From positions 17,506,018 through 17,570,017 of the forward strand of contig NC_088301.1 in NCBI RefSeq assembly GCF_032854445.1: a stretch of DNA of 64,000 nucleotides. The letters run 5' to 3'. Under the pieces are notes generated by a model that was not told the DNA's origin, did not search any database, and saw nothing but the letters and a program-made list of their open reading frames with translations. The first letter of the stretch is position 1, and each line of letters begins with the position of its first letter. This document shows positions 52,901 to 63,774 of this stretch, piece after piece. The DNA is from Liolophura sinensis (Eukaryota; Mollusca; Polyplacophora; Chitonida; Chitonidae). The position numbers were made by a program, and so were the translations under genes.

Positions 52901-55900
52901 ACGAATGTGTGTCGGAACAACCACGTAGGATGGGCGTAATGTGACAGCAAGATGTTCACATCATCGGATCTGACAATCAACCGCGTGGAGTTTTACAACA
53001 TGCAATAACACTTACACGTAAATTTCTCTAACCTACTATAAATGCCGCGTTGTTCGACATCAGCCTGGTTTGTTTTCTGAGAGAAACAAAAAAATCCCAA
53101 ACGGTCTAGTTTGCTGCGTGGTTACTGTAATTCGCATATAATCATGATAATACGCCAATCGAGTTTTGTCCTGCCACAATTATTCGGTAAATGCAAAACC
53201 ATTACCTACCTGTACATGTACAGTACACGATTTTCTTCAGTATCAAATTTTTCCGTGGAAGTTAATTTAAGTGCCAGATATAGTACATAGATATAACAGA
53301 ACTTATACATGATAATTTAGGCACCACAAATGGCTAATTATTAGAACAGCTTTTGACGGTAACTTGCATCATCTCGGGTTGTCCAGGAATGAGTTTCTAC
53401 ATCTACGATTTTATATTTCCACATAAACTTGGTCGAGAAACGGTAAAGTAAAACTCAGAAGTCAAGCACTGAGCTAGCTTACCTCTTACCTGGCTCGAAT
53501 GAGTTAGGTTGAGGCGAATGATACACCATTCATCAACTCTTTTCTCGTCACCTGCCCCGCCAGGTAAGCAAACTGATAATACATCGTGTCATGTTTATAG
53601 CTAGTGTGTAGGAAAAGGCAAAAGTGCCGTAGAACGGCAACATGTACCGGTAGATCAAGACCTGCATGAGATACGATCAAGATGGTCCGAACATTAACGC
53701 ATGGGCCGCACATCGTGGCCGTAGGATCCGCTTAGGATCCGCGTCACTTCCGATCAAATTGCGCATGTTATGGGTTGATGATACGCCTAGAGTAGAGTAG
53801 ATTCTATGGATCGGGCAGCACTGTGTTTTCATAGTTTATATACTTTCTTTGTTTTTTGTGGTTTGTGTTTGCCGGTTTGGGAATTGACCTTGGTATTATT
53901 GACCTGGAACGTCCTTTGTGGTTGACGGCTATCATACGAATGTCTGTTCCGATGGATATAAACTCTTGCATTTGATGTTAGCCTTTTTCTTCAGAGAAAG
54001 CAGGAAGGTCAAACTGTGAAACAGTTCCACTTTACGGCCTGGCCTGATCACGGTGCGCCTGCGCACGCTACTGCGTTACTCGACTTCCGGGATAAAGTTA
54101 ACAGTTGTCAGACGCAAGTCAGTGGACCAGTTGTCGTGCACTGCAGGTAACCCAGGAAACCTTGAACTCTTTGCCAGGTGTTTAACCTACCTAACCATGG
54201 TAAAAACAAACTGTCGACTTTCTTACTCCAAAGTATTGGTTTTACTGGTTGCTGGTTTTCACATCGTTTATTTACATAATGTGAACCAGTTTTTGAATTA
54301 CAATTAAAACGACAATTCGAGATTAAAACTTTTGTCATTTTTGCCATCAAATTGACGTCAATAGTACATTTATGTCTTTTCGCACCCAAGATTCTCTCAC
54401 CAATGTGGTCGATGTGAGTTTAAGTCCAGCTCATGCAGGATTTCTCTCCGACCGTAAGTGGGAAGGTCTGCCAGCAACCTGCGGATGGTCGTGGGTTTCC
54501 CAGGGGCTGTTCCCGGTTTCCTCCAACCATAATGCTGGCCGCCGTCGTATATGTGAAATTTTCCTGAGTACGGCGTAAAACACCAATCAAATAAATAAAT
54601 AAATAATTATGTCTTTTCGCATAATCTACATTTATGGGTGTTTTATGTAAGAACTGCAACTGTAAAATTACCTATCAAGTGCAAAGATGATACACATCTA
54701 CCGACAAAGCATTTTGGTGACGTACATGTAAGCCTACGTGTATTTATCGAATCAACGATACACAGTTGAAAAACAGTGAAAGCACTGCATCGTATACGGT
54801 ATTCTCATAGGTTGTTTTGCCTCCATACAGTGCTGGTGTGGGTCGTACGGGAACGTACATAGCTCTGGATTACCTGATCGCCCAGGCTCATGACGAGGGG
54901 GTGGTGGATGTGCCTGCCTGTGTTAGGCAACTCCGGGAACAGCGCGTTAACATGGTCCAGACTCTGGTAAATATCACAGTTATCACATATCGAAACCATC
55001 GTCCGTCAACAGGTCTAAACTGCCTCGTATCACAACGCAATAAGCCTTTGGCCAATGGGGATACCTCCTTGTCTGGTTGATTTGACTGCTTTAAGCAAAC
55101 ATCGAAGAGACTTGTTTTCCTTGTTATCTGTTTCATCTTTACTTAAAAGAGAAGAAAATATAAAAATGATGCCAATATCGAATAAAAGGTCGTCAAAACT
55201 TATTTGCAAGTATAATCTTTAATATTTTGGGGCGGGGAAGGGGGGGGGGGGGTCAAGAGAAAATGGTATTTGAAAGCATTTTAGTATGGTGGGTATTTGG
55301 GACCAACTTTTAATATTTGTCTTTGATTCATAATAATTTTCAAAATAAGGATGTGATGCTTGTCTAATAAATTTATTTGTATGTGAGTTTGTTGTTTTTA
55401 TCGAAACATATGCATTTAATCTAAATTATGATAATATTTATGAACGTATTAAAATATAAGTATGATCCAAATTGAGGTTTAATACATTTGTTAGCTGAGA
55501 AAAACAAATTCTAGTACAAAAATATTGATTAAACCTGTGTTACATCCTCATTTATGACATCATTAAAAAGATTATGAATACCAAAAGTTAGTCTTAAATA
55601 CCCACCGTACAAAAATTATTTTCAAGTGTCTTTTTGTCCTCGAGGAAAAATCGGAAAAAGTATTGAAGACCTCATTTAGGAATAACTTTGCGCACTCTTT
55701 CATCTGAACTTCCTGTCATTTTTATGATTTCTTCAACTTTAAAGGAAAAGACGCTCAATCATTTGACTTTTAAGGTGGGCTTTATGGACCATAATATCAG
55801 AGTTTAGTAACTCTGACGTCACAAGGAGTTTATTCAACTCACTGAAACACGACACTGAATGTTGGAAAAACTCTTTTTACGCATGAGAGAAATATTACTG

Positions 55901-58900
55901 GAATAATGTTTTCAACACTTCCTTCCTTCTGGTGAACATGAGGAAAAAAGGTGACGTCAGAGTTCCTAGATACTGTCAGTATAGCTCATAATGCCTACCA
56001 TAATTTTCAAATATTTGAATACTTTTCAACTCTCAGAGCAAATAAATGAAAGTATTTTTACTCATAGCTTTAACATGCTTTAACGATGAATTTTACTTCA
56101 TATTTTACCTTTTTTTTATTTTCATATTTCTCCATGATAAACCGTTTTTGCGAGAGGGGCAATAGTATTCCTTTTTACTTCTTATTCTGTTAAGAATAAG
56201 TGCGATAAAATTCCTAAAATCTATTCCAATCAAGCTATTTGTGTTCATCATTCTTCAGGAGCAGTACAAATTCCTTCACGAAGCGCTTGCAGAAGCGTTA
56301 AAACCTGGAAGTAGCAGTGTTCATAGTGTGGAATTCCCTCGTGTCTTTGCTGAGTTGATTACCCCAGACCCAGAAACCGGTATGACCAAGATGGCGGAAC
56401 AGTTCCAGGTGTGTGGATAAACCCCATTTTTGATCGAAGAAGTCGAATATCCCAAGCCTCATTAGGATACGAAACAAAGAAATTGGCAGACAAATTAACA
56501 AAGCGACGCGCACTTCTCAACTTCCAGAAACTATAATGAGATGCCCACGCCATTCACTGATCGATTGTCGCACGACTCTTTCATATTTATCGTGCAATAA
56601 ATTAAACACAGTGGTGTGTATTTAAATCCTAACTTAAGTGTTTTGCGTTTTGTTACATAATTGGTAGTAATTAAATAAACTCATCCTGTAGACCACTTTT
56701 ACATTTTCATTATTAATTTGACAGGCGACTTTAGTGACATGCAGGAAAATGCTCCTCATACTGGTAGTGACATTGCCAACGTTTCTCATGCTCTGCTTGT
56801 TTGAGTTGACTTCCCTCTTGCTCTTACCTATATTCAACACTTTTCCCATGATCTGTTTTATCGAGTTGCCTTCCCTCTTACCGGTAGTTATATTCCTGAC
56901 CTTGTATGATTTGTTCGTTTTAGTTATTTTTTCCCTGAGTTGTTGGTAGTTACATTTCCTAAGTCTCACCTGATCTCTTTGCTTGAGCTCTCTTCCCTCT
57001 TACAGATAGTTACATTCCTCAGGTTTCCTGGTTTGTCTTTTTGAGTTGGCTTGCCTCTTACCAGTAGTTACATTCGTCACGTTTCATGATTTGTTGGTTT
57101 CAGTTGGCTTTTCTCAGAGTTGTTGATAGTTACATTTTCTATGTCGCATCTGATCTGTTTGTTTGAGTTGGCTTCTCTCGTTAGTAATTAAATTCCTTAT
57201 GTTTCATGGGATCATGTTTGGGTTGGCTTCCCTCTTGTTAGTAGTTACATTCCTTACGTTTTATGAGCTCTTTGTTTGAGTTGGCTTCTCTTGTTAGTAG
57301 TTACATTAAGCATATTTCTCACGATCAGTTTGCTTCTGCCACAGTCTCTCCAAAGGCTGACAGCTCCCCTGGATAAAGCTGTTCTCACCGCGGCACGTCA
57401 TCCGGACAACGTCTCCAAAAACAGATCAGACAGAATCCTGGCAGGTATGTCATATTTGATAATTAGATTATAATAACCCAGATCACCACATGAGATGTAT
57501 TTTGTGGACAGCAGTTTTAAAATGTAGTTTTCCAAAACAGTATATACGCGTAGTGTGTTTATATGTTTGCAGCGGACACATGCAGACCGTACCTGTCAAC
57601 TCCTGTACCTGAGGGGAATAACTACATCAATGCTGTATACCTGCCAGTAAGTAAAGTACTGCTGCCAGTCACCAAATACCTGATAACGTTTCTGATATAC
57701 CAGTTTTTTGTCAGTTATACAGAGGATTTAAATACGCCTTTGCCACTAACTTACACTTTTGTGAATGAAATTGTTCAGTCCACATTTCTATGTTCACGGC
57801 TTCATGTTTCTTGGAAAAATAATTTGACTTTACGAACTGTACATCCTGGATTCTATATTACAGACGTTCAAATCGAGGAGGGGTCTAATTATCACTCAGA
57901 CTCCTCTGCCCAGCACAGATCTGGATTTCTGGCGTCTGGTGTACGACCACGGCATAACTGTCATCGTCATGATAGACTTGGTAGAGCGAGATGATAAGGT
58001 AAGCCTTGTAAAGGACCGAATTGCAATATGTAATCCACCGTTTTTGTGTTACTCAAAAGTGAATAGTAAAGTTGTGCTCAGTTCACATGTGACTGGTTTT
58101 ATCCAATGATTATCGCCATTGTCCTTACACAAATCCTAGAACGTCATGCGGATGGTTTTTAATCATTCAAACAGAAAAGTCTACAGACTGTGTCAGGTTT
58201 AATAATTGCACCCACAAATATGCAGAAATTGGATTTTTCAAACTATATTTATTTATTTATTTTATTTGATTTGTGTTTTATGCCATACTCACGAATATTT
58301 CACTTATACGACAGCAGCCAGCATTATGGTGGGGGGAAAAAGGGCAGAGCCCAGGTGAAATCCACGACCATCCGCAGGTTGCTTGCCCACAATCAAATTA
58401 AAAAAGAACACTGATACGTTTGATAATGTAGAATGCAGATGTTGCGCTTGTTAAAAAGGGACAAACAAATTTATTTATTTATTTGATTGGTGTTTTGCGC
58501 CTTACTGAAGAATAATTTACTCATACGACGGCGGTCAAAATAATGATGTGAGAAAACGTACGGCCGGAAAGGAAGCCAGAATGAATTGAAACTCAGAGCG
58601 ACCACACTGGGGAAAGTCTCCTGGGTTATTGGGCTGCAGTGGAATGCTGATGTCCTCTGCTATAAGGGACCCCAAACAAAAACAACAGCGCCAATGTAGC
58701 TATAAATGAATGCAAGGTTAATGATGAAGTTTTAAATCTCACCTTGTGTCTAGGACCTTGGGATATACTGGCCATTGCAAGGAAAGCATTTTGACCCATT
58801 TGTGGTGAAAGTCAAGGACAAACAAGAGTGCGAGGGTTTTTCGGTGTGGACGTATCATTTGTCTCACAAGGATACGGTAAGAATCCTGGGACCTGCAATA

Positions 58901-60713
58901 GCATGACAATATTACCGTTAGTTTCTGTCATGGCGATTTGGGACAATGGAAGTTTATCCACTAAATCCGATCAGATGGAGGCAATATTTTATGTTTAAAA
59001 GTATTCATGGAGTAGACAGCTTATGCAGGAACATAAATCCCCAAACAATGTGTTGATCTCGACATTTGTTTGTAAAAGTATGTCATATTTGTGCCCCCTG
59101 GATACGCTTACACAATGATTTTAGCGTTCTACAAAGTGTATGTGTTTTACACAGTGAAAAGTTTTACTGTTTTTCAAATCTTCGAAAACATAATATTCTT
59201 CTTATGTGTACTTGCAGAAAGTAATGCACCCTATCAAGCAGTTCCGGTGTAACTTTTGGACCGGGGATCCAGCCCTCAACTCGATAGCCTCACTGCTGTC
59301 CGTCATAGAAGAGGCGACGCAGTGGCAGCAAAAGACAGGCAACGTACCAGTTTTGGTACACTGTAGGTAAATTGCAGTTGCAATCTTAGTATGTGGTTAC
59401 TTCTTTGAAGTTTTACTCTGTGTGCAGAGAGTTGTTGTGTATAAGGTGATATATGCGACACTGTGGCATAATGCAAATGGATGACAAATCATCCTTTTTA
59501 ATGTGTCCAATATCTCATGTAATTTCTCATATATAAACGTGGTACCAGAATGACAGTGCGTTATGCCGTGTACATTCAAGTAATGTGGTCACTGAGTGGT
59601 GCAAAGAAGTGCCGCACATCATATAGTGCTCTGATTGTCTTGATGTTCAGAGACGGCGTGACGAAAAGCGGTCTGTACTGTGTGGCCACGTCAGTGATAG
59701 AGAGACTGAAGATGGACGAGGAAGTGAACATCATCCACACGGTGAAACAGATGAGGGCCAACAGGCCACAAATCATCACAGATCTGGTAAATAACACACA
59801 ATATCGGGTTATAGTCAAATTGTCGATATGTGCATATATGTATAATGTCTTTGCTAGACCCAATTCTTACAAAATTACATGCGACCACTCTCCCTTATAT
59901 TTGTTTGGTAATAAGTGGTATTGCAAATTTTCACGCATATGGCGATGTGAATCTCTAGTTTTTTTAGATAATAACATCACGGCATTTTGAGTAATTCTAG
60001 ACATGTATGTCTTTGCTACATTTGTATGCACATGTACAACGTTTTTGCTATAAACAATTACGCTTTAGGCATGGTGTGAAAGGGTGTCTAAGTTGCTACT
60101 ATTTAAGTATAAAAGGTAGAATAAGTCCATGATTAAGGTAAAGATCTTAAGATTAAGAGAGGACATATTTCACCGGTCACGTGTTAACTTTTGTAATCTA
60201 TTATTGTGTCGTCACTGTTCTAGTGCTACTCTCAGTACATACCTGTTTGTAGTTCACACAATTGCCATAATGCTAGCTGAATAGAGACAGTCAATATTAA
60301 TATTTTCGATGCAGAATAACCCATATATTTAATTTTGTTAGGAGAGCCATATCCACAATTTACGCTAGAAATTCACAACTCAACTCGATTACGGACATAA
60401 TTATGAAGTTTAATTGACGTACATGTAGTCCCGTATCTGTATAACGTAAATAACTCAGACATTAGATAGTTAAGCTGGGACTTGGATATTTGACCCCTGT
60501 TCATCTGTTGAAATGTTGATTACATGGTATGCAGAGTTTGTCCGGTACCCCACGTTATGTGAGATAACTTTACGGTGCAAACCCTGTATCCCTTCATTGC
60601 AAATGATATATTCCCTATATTTTGTCCTGCATTTACAGAATCAGTTCCAGTTCCTACATCAAGTGGCTCTGAAGTATCTGGAGACAGCCCACACATATGC
60701 TAACTTCGTGTAG
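31849..60713 (+). CDS. Receptor-type protein tyrosine phosphatase, gene B (full length, one frameshift)
   Basis: Tandem paralogue of gene A with its ectodomain in the window. Exons: 31849-31909, 34836-34934, 36390-36629, 36930-37139, 37827-37976, 39708-39860, 44978-45089, 46006-46103, 47323-47480, 47814-47901, 48837-48911, 49208-49244, 49813-49910, 50706-50831, 53995-54146, 54831-54966, 56259-56408, 57345-57444, 57573-57646, 57864-57998, 58754-58876, 59218-59366, 59651-59786, 60639-60713 (TAG). All ectodomain exons are phase 1-1, so they can be shuffled or skipped without breaking frame. Predicted product is about 977 residues if the single extra base in 48837-48911 is discounted: signal peptide, partial EGF-like, fucolectin-type domain, two EGF-like modules, TM, D1 and D2. 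D1 keeps WPDHG and [11 protein letters not shown]2 has [10 protein letters not shown]. As written, the inserted C near 48842 makes an in-frame TAG at once. It may be a new pseudogene, an allele or an assembly error. Confidence 0.88.
32374..32461 (-). mobile_element. SINE with large internal deletion and clear TSD
   Basis: Tail and 3' body joined directly to the last head bases (gtcacggagg). Flanked by a 13-base duplication TCTGTAACATAAT (32361-32373 and 32462-32474). The paralogous site near 23820 is empty. Confidence 0.85.
33975..34124 (+). mobile_element. SINE, 5'-truncated, diverged
   Basis: Body from ctggcttgtccggtc through cactataattctgaccgccg to agtacggcgtaaagcataaa on the plus strand. 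Confidence 0.7.
34150..34435 (-). mobile_element. Retroelement 3' tail, minus strand
   Basis: The reverse complement reads aatcaaagcgcaaccgagat, then attttattatcgtcaactta, matching the tail of the 27.6 and 52.1 kb RT relics, and continues with similar downstream sequence. Only the tail is kept. Confidence 0.5.
34836..34934 (+). CDS. Gene B partial EGF-like exon
   Basis: Encodes [18 protein letters not shown]..., ending GWDGPTCSR, the C-terminal two thirds of an EGF-like module of the CGNC type. The flanks fit phase 1-1: the acceptor is gtgag before 34836 and the donor is gtaagt at 34935. The better-looking acceptor (taacttcag, ending 34829) would put TGA in frame two codons later. So the exon either uses the weaker downstream AG or is broken and skipped. 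The usual N-terminal piece of the module (xxTYGxxC) is missing. Confidence 0.55.
35090..35200 (-). mobile_element. SINE 3' fragment
   Basis: Tail and gttttacgccgtactcaaga, then about 50 bases of diverged body. Confidence 0.75.
35704..35963 (+). mobile_element. tRNA-headed SINE, full length, with TSD
   Basis: Best full-length member of the common SINE. Head: box A TGGCTCAGTTGG (about 35716-35727), box B GAGTTCAAGTCC (35784-35795). Body: conserved ggatggtcgtgggcttcccc and cataatgctgactgccgttg. Tail: (AAATA)n. Flanked by a 10-base target-site duplication ATCATTTAGT (35694-35703 and 35964-35973). Lies in the gene B intron before the lectin domain. Confidence 0.88.
36390..37139 (+). CDS. Gene B fucolectin / F5-8-type galactose-binding-like domain (two exons)
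   Basis: Exons 36390-36629 and 36930-37139 encode one domain of about 150 residues. The opening is [12 protein letters not shown], then SGLAVDG (the AVDG hallmark), [40 protein letters not shown] and finally [10 protein letters not shown]. These are the ordered hallmarks of the fucolectin tachylectin-4 pentraxin-1 (FTP) and F5/8 type C fold, a calcium-dependent glycan or ligand-binding beta jelly roll. Both exons are phase 1 at the ends, with consensus sites (gtaagt at 36630, gtgagt at 37140). It is extracellular, so gene B likely binds a carbohydrate or protein ligand; the ligand is unknown. Confidence 0.85.
37827..37976 (+). CDS. Gene B EGF-like exon 1
   Basis: Phase 1-1 exon of 150 bases encoding one EGF-like module: [18 protein letters not shown], then [12 protein letters not shown], then [13 protein letters not shown]. 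Eight cysteines are in the spacing seen in multiple-EGF (MEGF-type, laminin-EGF-related) proteins. Acceptor tatcag, donor gtaatt. Extracellular, most likely structural or adhesive spacing between the lectin domain and the membrane. Confidence 0.85.
38431..38690 (+). mobile_element. Second SINE-like family, copy in gene B intron
   Basis: gcttcggtggcctaatagtt, then gccacgaagtcgggagacac and aggatcaaccc; the body shares cgctcagcaccgttag and ggcggcatgaattagttctg with the 20161 and 62511 copies. It has no block 1 pairing, so it is an independent insertion that defines the family. Confidence 0.6.
38786..38930 (+). pseudogene. Degenerate EGF-like pseudoexon
   Basis: Between the two intact EGF exons, translation shows CEMKCGNC in one frame, then [20 protein letters not shown] and [10 protein letters not shown] in the next. 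These are the start and end of the same EGF module separated by a frameshift. No AG acceptor fits at the 5' edge, and the donor position after CDT reads tttggg with no GT. It is a dead module of the same type as 37827-37976. Confidence 0.7.
39708..39860 (+). CDS. Gene B EGF-like exon 2
   Basis: Phase 1-1 exon of 153 bases: [18 protein letters not shown], then [11 protein letters not shown], then [11 protein letters not shown]. One complete EGF-like module with the CGNC core, membrane-proximal in gene B. Acceptor tttgcag, donor gtgagt. The gene A equivalent would lie about 0.7 kb left of the window. Confidence 0.87.
40649..44531 (-). mobile_element. DIRS-type tyrosine-recombinase retroelement relic (block 2)
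   Basis: Paralogous to 565-4078 and in the same intron position of gene B. The tyrosine recombinase C-terminus is best here: 41020-41331 reads [41 protein letters not shown] and [23 protein letters not shown], with HxxR altered to HSVM. The N-terminal part of YR is 41349-41663, the RNaseH end 41707-41991, the RT start 43129-43386 and the gag-like piece 44090-44275. The RT core carrying YIDD in block 1 is deleted here. Flanking repeats TCCCTCAGAGGTATATGAC (40649-40667) and TCCCTCAGAGGTATGAC (44515-44531) match those in block 1. Confidence 0.75.
42240..42690. other. Block-2-specific insertion in DIRS relic
   Basis: About 450 bases present between the segments matching 1950 and 1985 of block 1, with no counterpart there. 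No coding sense, tRNA-like head or terminal repeats recognised. Edges are approximate because both flanks are diverged. Confidence 0.4.
44978..45089 (+). CDS. Gene B TM exon
   Basis: Paralogue of 4544-4655. Stalk [15 protein letters not shown], then the hydrophobic valine-rich helix and TVR. Same length (112 bases) and phases. Differences are mostly in the stalk. The basic stop-transfer exon 46006-46103 follows. Confidence 0.88.
45405..45678 (-). mobile_element. SINE, full length, gene B only
   Basis: Complete from tail to head complement gcgctaaccaactgagccac. Paralogous gene A sequence near 4870 has no SINE, so it inserted after the tandem duplication (or was lost from A). Confidence 0.87.
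48837..48911 (+). pseudogene. Gene B D1 exon with single-base insertion
   Basis: Homologous to gene A exon 8101-8174 ([24 protein letters not shown]), but 75 bases instead of 74. Gene A reads ATGACCATTCC and gene B ATGACCCATTCT after the same ttccag acceptor. The extra C shifts the frame and produces TAG four codons in. After the insertion the original reading frame continues intact to the gtaagt donor. The only internal AG (ttctag) does not restore the frame. Confidence 0.8.
52065..52760 (+). mobile_element. Reverse-transcriptase relic (gene B D1 intron)
   Basis: Reads [16 protein letters not shown] with the RT catalytic YVDD at 52134-52145. [34 protein letters not shown] and [17 protein letters not shown] follow, in one frame to about 52390, then decay. 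The end is the shared tail around 52700-52760. It is a 3' portion only; no 5' part is recognised. Inserted in the intron between 50831 and 53995. Confidence 0.65.
54385..54607 (+). mobile_element. SINE, 5'-truncated, gene B only, 14-base TSD
   Basis: Starts within the head, before box B; tail (AAATA)n. Perfect 14-base duplication TATGTCTTTTCGCA at 54371-54384 and 54608-54621. Gene A near 13075-13095 has a single uninterrupted copy of the site. Confidence 0.88.
54831..54966 (+). CDS. Gene B D1 P-loop exon
   Basis: Encodes exactly the same 45 residues as gene A exon 13299-13434, with seven synonymous differences and no replacement. [10 protein letters not shown] is intact. Acceptor catacag, donor gtaaat, as in gene A. 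Confidence 0.92.
56740..57340 (+). repeat. About 60-base minisatellite, gene B (about 10 units)
   Basis: Same array as 14680-15050 with about four extra units, ending at the acceptor of exon 57345-57444. Confidence 0.8.
58243..58392 (-). mobile_element. SINE, 5'-truncated (gene B intron)
   Basis: Paralogue of 15970-16115, same truncation point and orientation. Confidence 0.85.
58468..58645 (-). mobile_element. SINE, diverged (gene B intron)
   Basis: Paralogue of 16191-16370 with the same internal gap. Confidence 0.8.
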
Positions 60714-62094
60714 AAATCATCTGTCCCGTTCTTACCGTGGTGTGTAGAAAGAACATTGCCTGTGACTTCTATAGATCCATCCGCTGCGAACCTAAGGATC
60801 CAGTTCTGGAAATCACGAATGAAGATCCCGAATGTTTGTTCATTTTAAAAGGACTGGCTTTATTCTATACTATAATCATAGTCTCTCCAAATCGCATACA
60901 GTTGATTCTGTTGTCTTGAAGGTTTGTGATAACTATTGTTATTGCATGTAAGCATGTAAATCCGAAAGTACAGATAATATCAGCTGTACGTGTAGTATCA
61001 GAAGTACATGTAATTCAAGAAGTACGTGTAAATAGAGAAGGTTATGCCCACATGCATATGTACTGTTCATATTTTTAGGATTCTTTTGTCTGCCAGCTTC
61101 AACCGATTTTCGCGGCTTGCATTCACAAATTGCATCGGATTTTTACCTGAAAATTTTCGCTTTTTGTTATGCTCCTCTAAAACATGACCAAACCTCGTCG
61201 TAACGCGTTCGTTTATAAATAAGAATACGTGTAATTGAAATAATCCCGAGGAAATGTAGGAAATCATTTTTCACACGCGAATCATTCAGTCATGGAATGG
61301 TTTTTGTACGGCTGACTTGATAGGATGCATTTGTTTATCGGTTTGTGTTTACAAATTGCACGGGCTTTGACCTAAAGCTTTGTCTGGATTTTCGTGATGT
61401 TCTAAGACATGACCAGAGCGCGTCGTAACATTCATTCACCAATGGGAATACCTCAGATAGCTCCAGTTCGGCTGTTTCGTTGTAGAATGCTTAAATGCGC
61501 ATTGGATCATATAAAAAAGGTGTCATATAAAACGAGCGTGATTTTCTGATTTAAATATGTATGTACTGCAGGCAATTACGTCCTCAATAATATTTTCTTT
61601 ACTACGTATTACAGACGATTTTTGTGTTCTTTTTAATGATTTATGTGTGTGTGACTATGTTTCTGAGTTGTGGAACACATGTACCTATAGTAAACAGCAA
61701 CATGTAGAATCAGTAAGATCCGAGGTCCAGCAAAGTATAAACAGAGATTGCATCCATCTAACGTAGAACATCATCATATATCCGTATGTGAACACTAAAG
61801 GTACACATAAATGTGCCTTTTACAATAAATGTATAGGTCAGCGGAACACATCTTGTTTATGCAGGTCTATGCAAGTTTCATCAAAGGAGAACAGTTAAAT
61901 CCTAGAAATAAAAGGGTGCGGGGACAAGTATAGAGAGTCCTAAAGTCTCTGTCCTAAAATTTTTGTGCAAACTTATGAAACTGAATCTAAGGGAGTAGGT
62001 TATTAATAACGCTGTCTTCACATGGCTTTGTATTATTATCATAGGAGAAACTGTTTTACTTTAAATATTTAACATTAAGTCAAGTCATTAATGT
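60714..62094 (+). other. Gene B 3' flank
   Basis: Paralogous to the gene A 3' flank, holding the 222-base repeat. A possible AATAAA near 61903 (agaaataaaaggg) is shared with gene A. Confidence 0.4.
61095..61490 (+). repeat. Two-unit repeat of about 222 bases, block 2
   Basis: Paralogue of 18800-19190 downstream of gene B. Confidence 0.6.
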
Positions 62095-62430
62095 GTAAAT
62101 GTTTTCTTTACTATTTTAACATAAGTGGGAACTGTTTTCTGAATATTATACGCTTGTGTGTTTTGTTACGACACTGTCACATTACATCACCTCATACAGT
62201 ACAAATGGGCTTTTATTTTACATGAACTTCTCGTTTCTTCCTTTTGATTACAAACTGTGTGAACTGTTTTGTCAATATTATACGCTTCTGTATTTTTTAC
62301 GAGGCTGTCACGTTACATCGCCTCGTGCAATACAACGGAGCTTTTGTTTTGCATGAACTTTCTCGTTTTAATCTTTGAATACGAACTGTGTATTTATTTG
62401 AATAGTTCAGAGTCAGATCAAATCCTATGG
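62095..62430 (+). repeat. About 130-base tandem repeat, block 2
   Basis: Paralogue of 19745-20075 with the same units past gene B. Confidence 0.75.
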
Positions 62431-62510
62431 CCCGATATACATACGTCCTATAAAACCTGTCTTCTGATATGTCTATAAAGACATCGTCTCATGCGTTGGC
62501 GTACGACTTG

Positions 62511-62780
62511 GGTAGCCCGATGGTTAAGGCGTCCGATTCGAAGTCGGGAGACGTGGGATCAAAGCCGGGTCGAGTAAGACCCAAAATGACTTTAAAAATA
62601 GTACTTGTGAATGCCTCGCTTGACGCTCAGTGCTGAGAGGTTTGAGCAAGGAAAAATGTTTGGATGGCATCTATAACGAGTGGGGTGTCATGTCTGGTGT
62701 TTTCGGCATGATACTTCTGTGGAGGCCGCACATGGGCGGCATGGACTCGTCCTGACACTAAAAAAAACGCGCTATATGTG
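62511..62780 (+). mobile_element. Second SINE-like family, copy in block 2
   Basis: Paralogue of 20161-20430. Head ggtagcccgatggttaaggc with an anticodon-like stem-loop (tccga ttcgaag tcggg) and box B gggatcaaagcc. Confidence 0.6.
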
Positions 62781-63719
62781 CTTAAACCTGATCTACATGT
62801 AGCCTTCATACAATTGAAAACGTGTGTTACGACGCAACTCCTTAGGCGTCTTCGGTCCCTGCAGATTTTGGGCTTTCGTTCAACGTGAACAGAAGGGGTG
62901 AATTTCTCAACACCAACCTCGATGGTCCTCTTCCACCAGCTCTTGTACCCCATAGATTCTAAATTGCATTTCTTTCATTTCTACGTAAAACAAACTTCTG
63001 CAAATAAACAAGGCATTCTGGAACACTGTCCCTTTACATTGATTTTGTGTGATTTTTTGTCAAATGTAACGATAAGACAGCACTTTGAATAATTCTTGAC
63101 CATGGACTCATAATGAATCGCCTTTTAAAGCATGCAGTGTTTGAGTTATTTCACCACAGTGCAAAGGCATCCATTGTATTTAATTAGGACCTAAGTGTTC
63201 AATTACCTCCGAGTGGATTTTAAAAAAATCAGAACGTTTTTTCTGGCCTTCTCAATAAGCTGAGAAAACTAAAACCTGTCTTAATTTAAGTCTACAACTG
63301 ATTTAAGCCTCTTTAACTCAGGAACTTGCCACTAATCATTGTCTGAGGTTCCATGTAACCACAGCTCATGCTTAAAAACAGCTTTGAAACGTGGGAGTAA
63401 AGTCAAAGAAGGCCTATGAGGCCTAACAGATGGTGCCATAAACTGTCAGCCACTTCTATTAAAGCATTTACAAGAAGTCAGAATGATAATCCTAACGGAA
63501 ATAAATTGACAAGAGACTGGAATTCAGCGTTTGCGACGAACTATCACATCGTCGCTTATCTAGCGTTGTATAGTCATTTTTTACAAAATCAGAATTATAC
63601 TGCACTGACAGTAAGACATTATTGTCCTCTTGTCCCGCTATATTAATGATTTTTGGACGTGAATTATTTTATTTTCAAATATCTTTGCCTCCCCACCCCA
63701 CGCATTACTTATCGGTTAT

Positions 63720-63741
63720 GGGGGGGGGGGGGGGGGGGGGG
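63720..63741 (+). repeat. Poly-G tract
   Basis: About 21 consecutive G, against a short gaggggac at the paralogous place near 21362. A second G run is at 55240-55252. Confidence 0.9.
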
Positions 63742-63774
63742 TTGTTAACCAACCAAACACCCTCCTGTCATCCT

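Noticed and set aside
62511-62583. Possible tRNA gene (cloverleaf-like head)
   Set aside because: Lacks a convincing acceptor stem pairing, continues into a repeated body, and recurs at 20161 and 38431, so it is better read as a SINE head.
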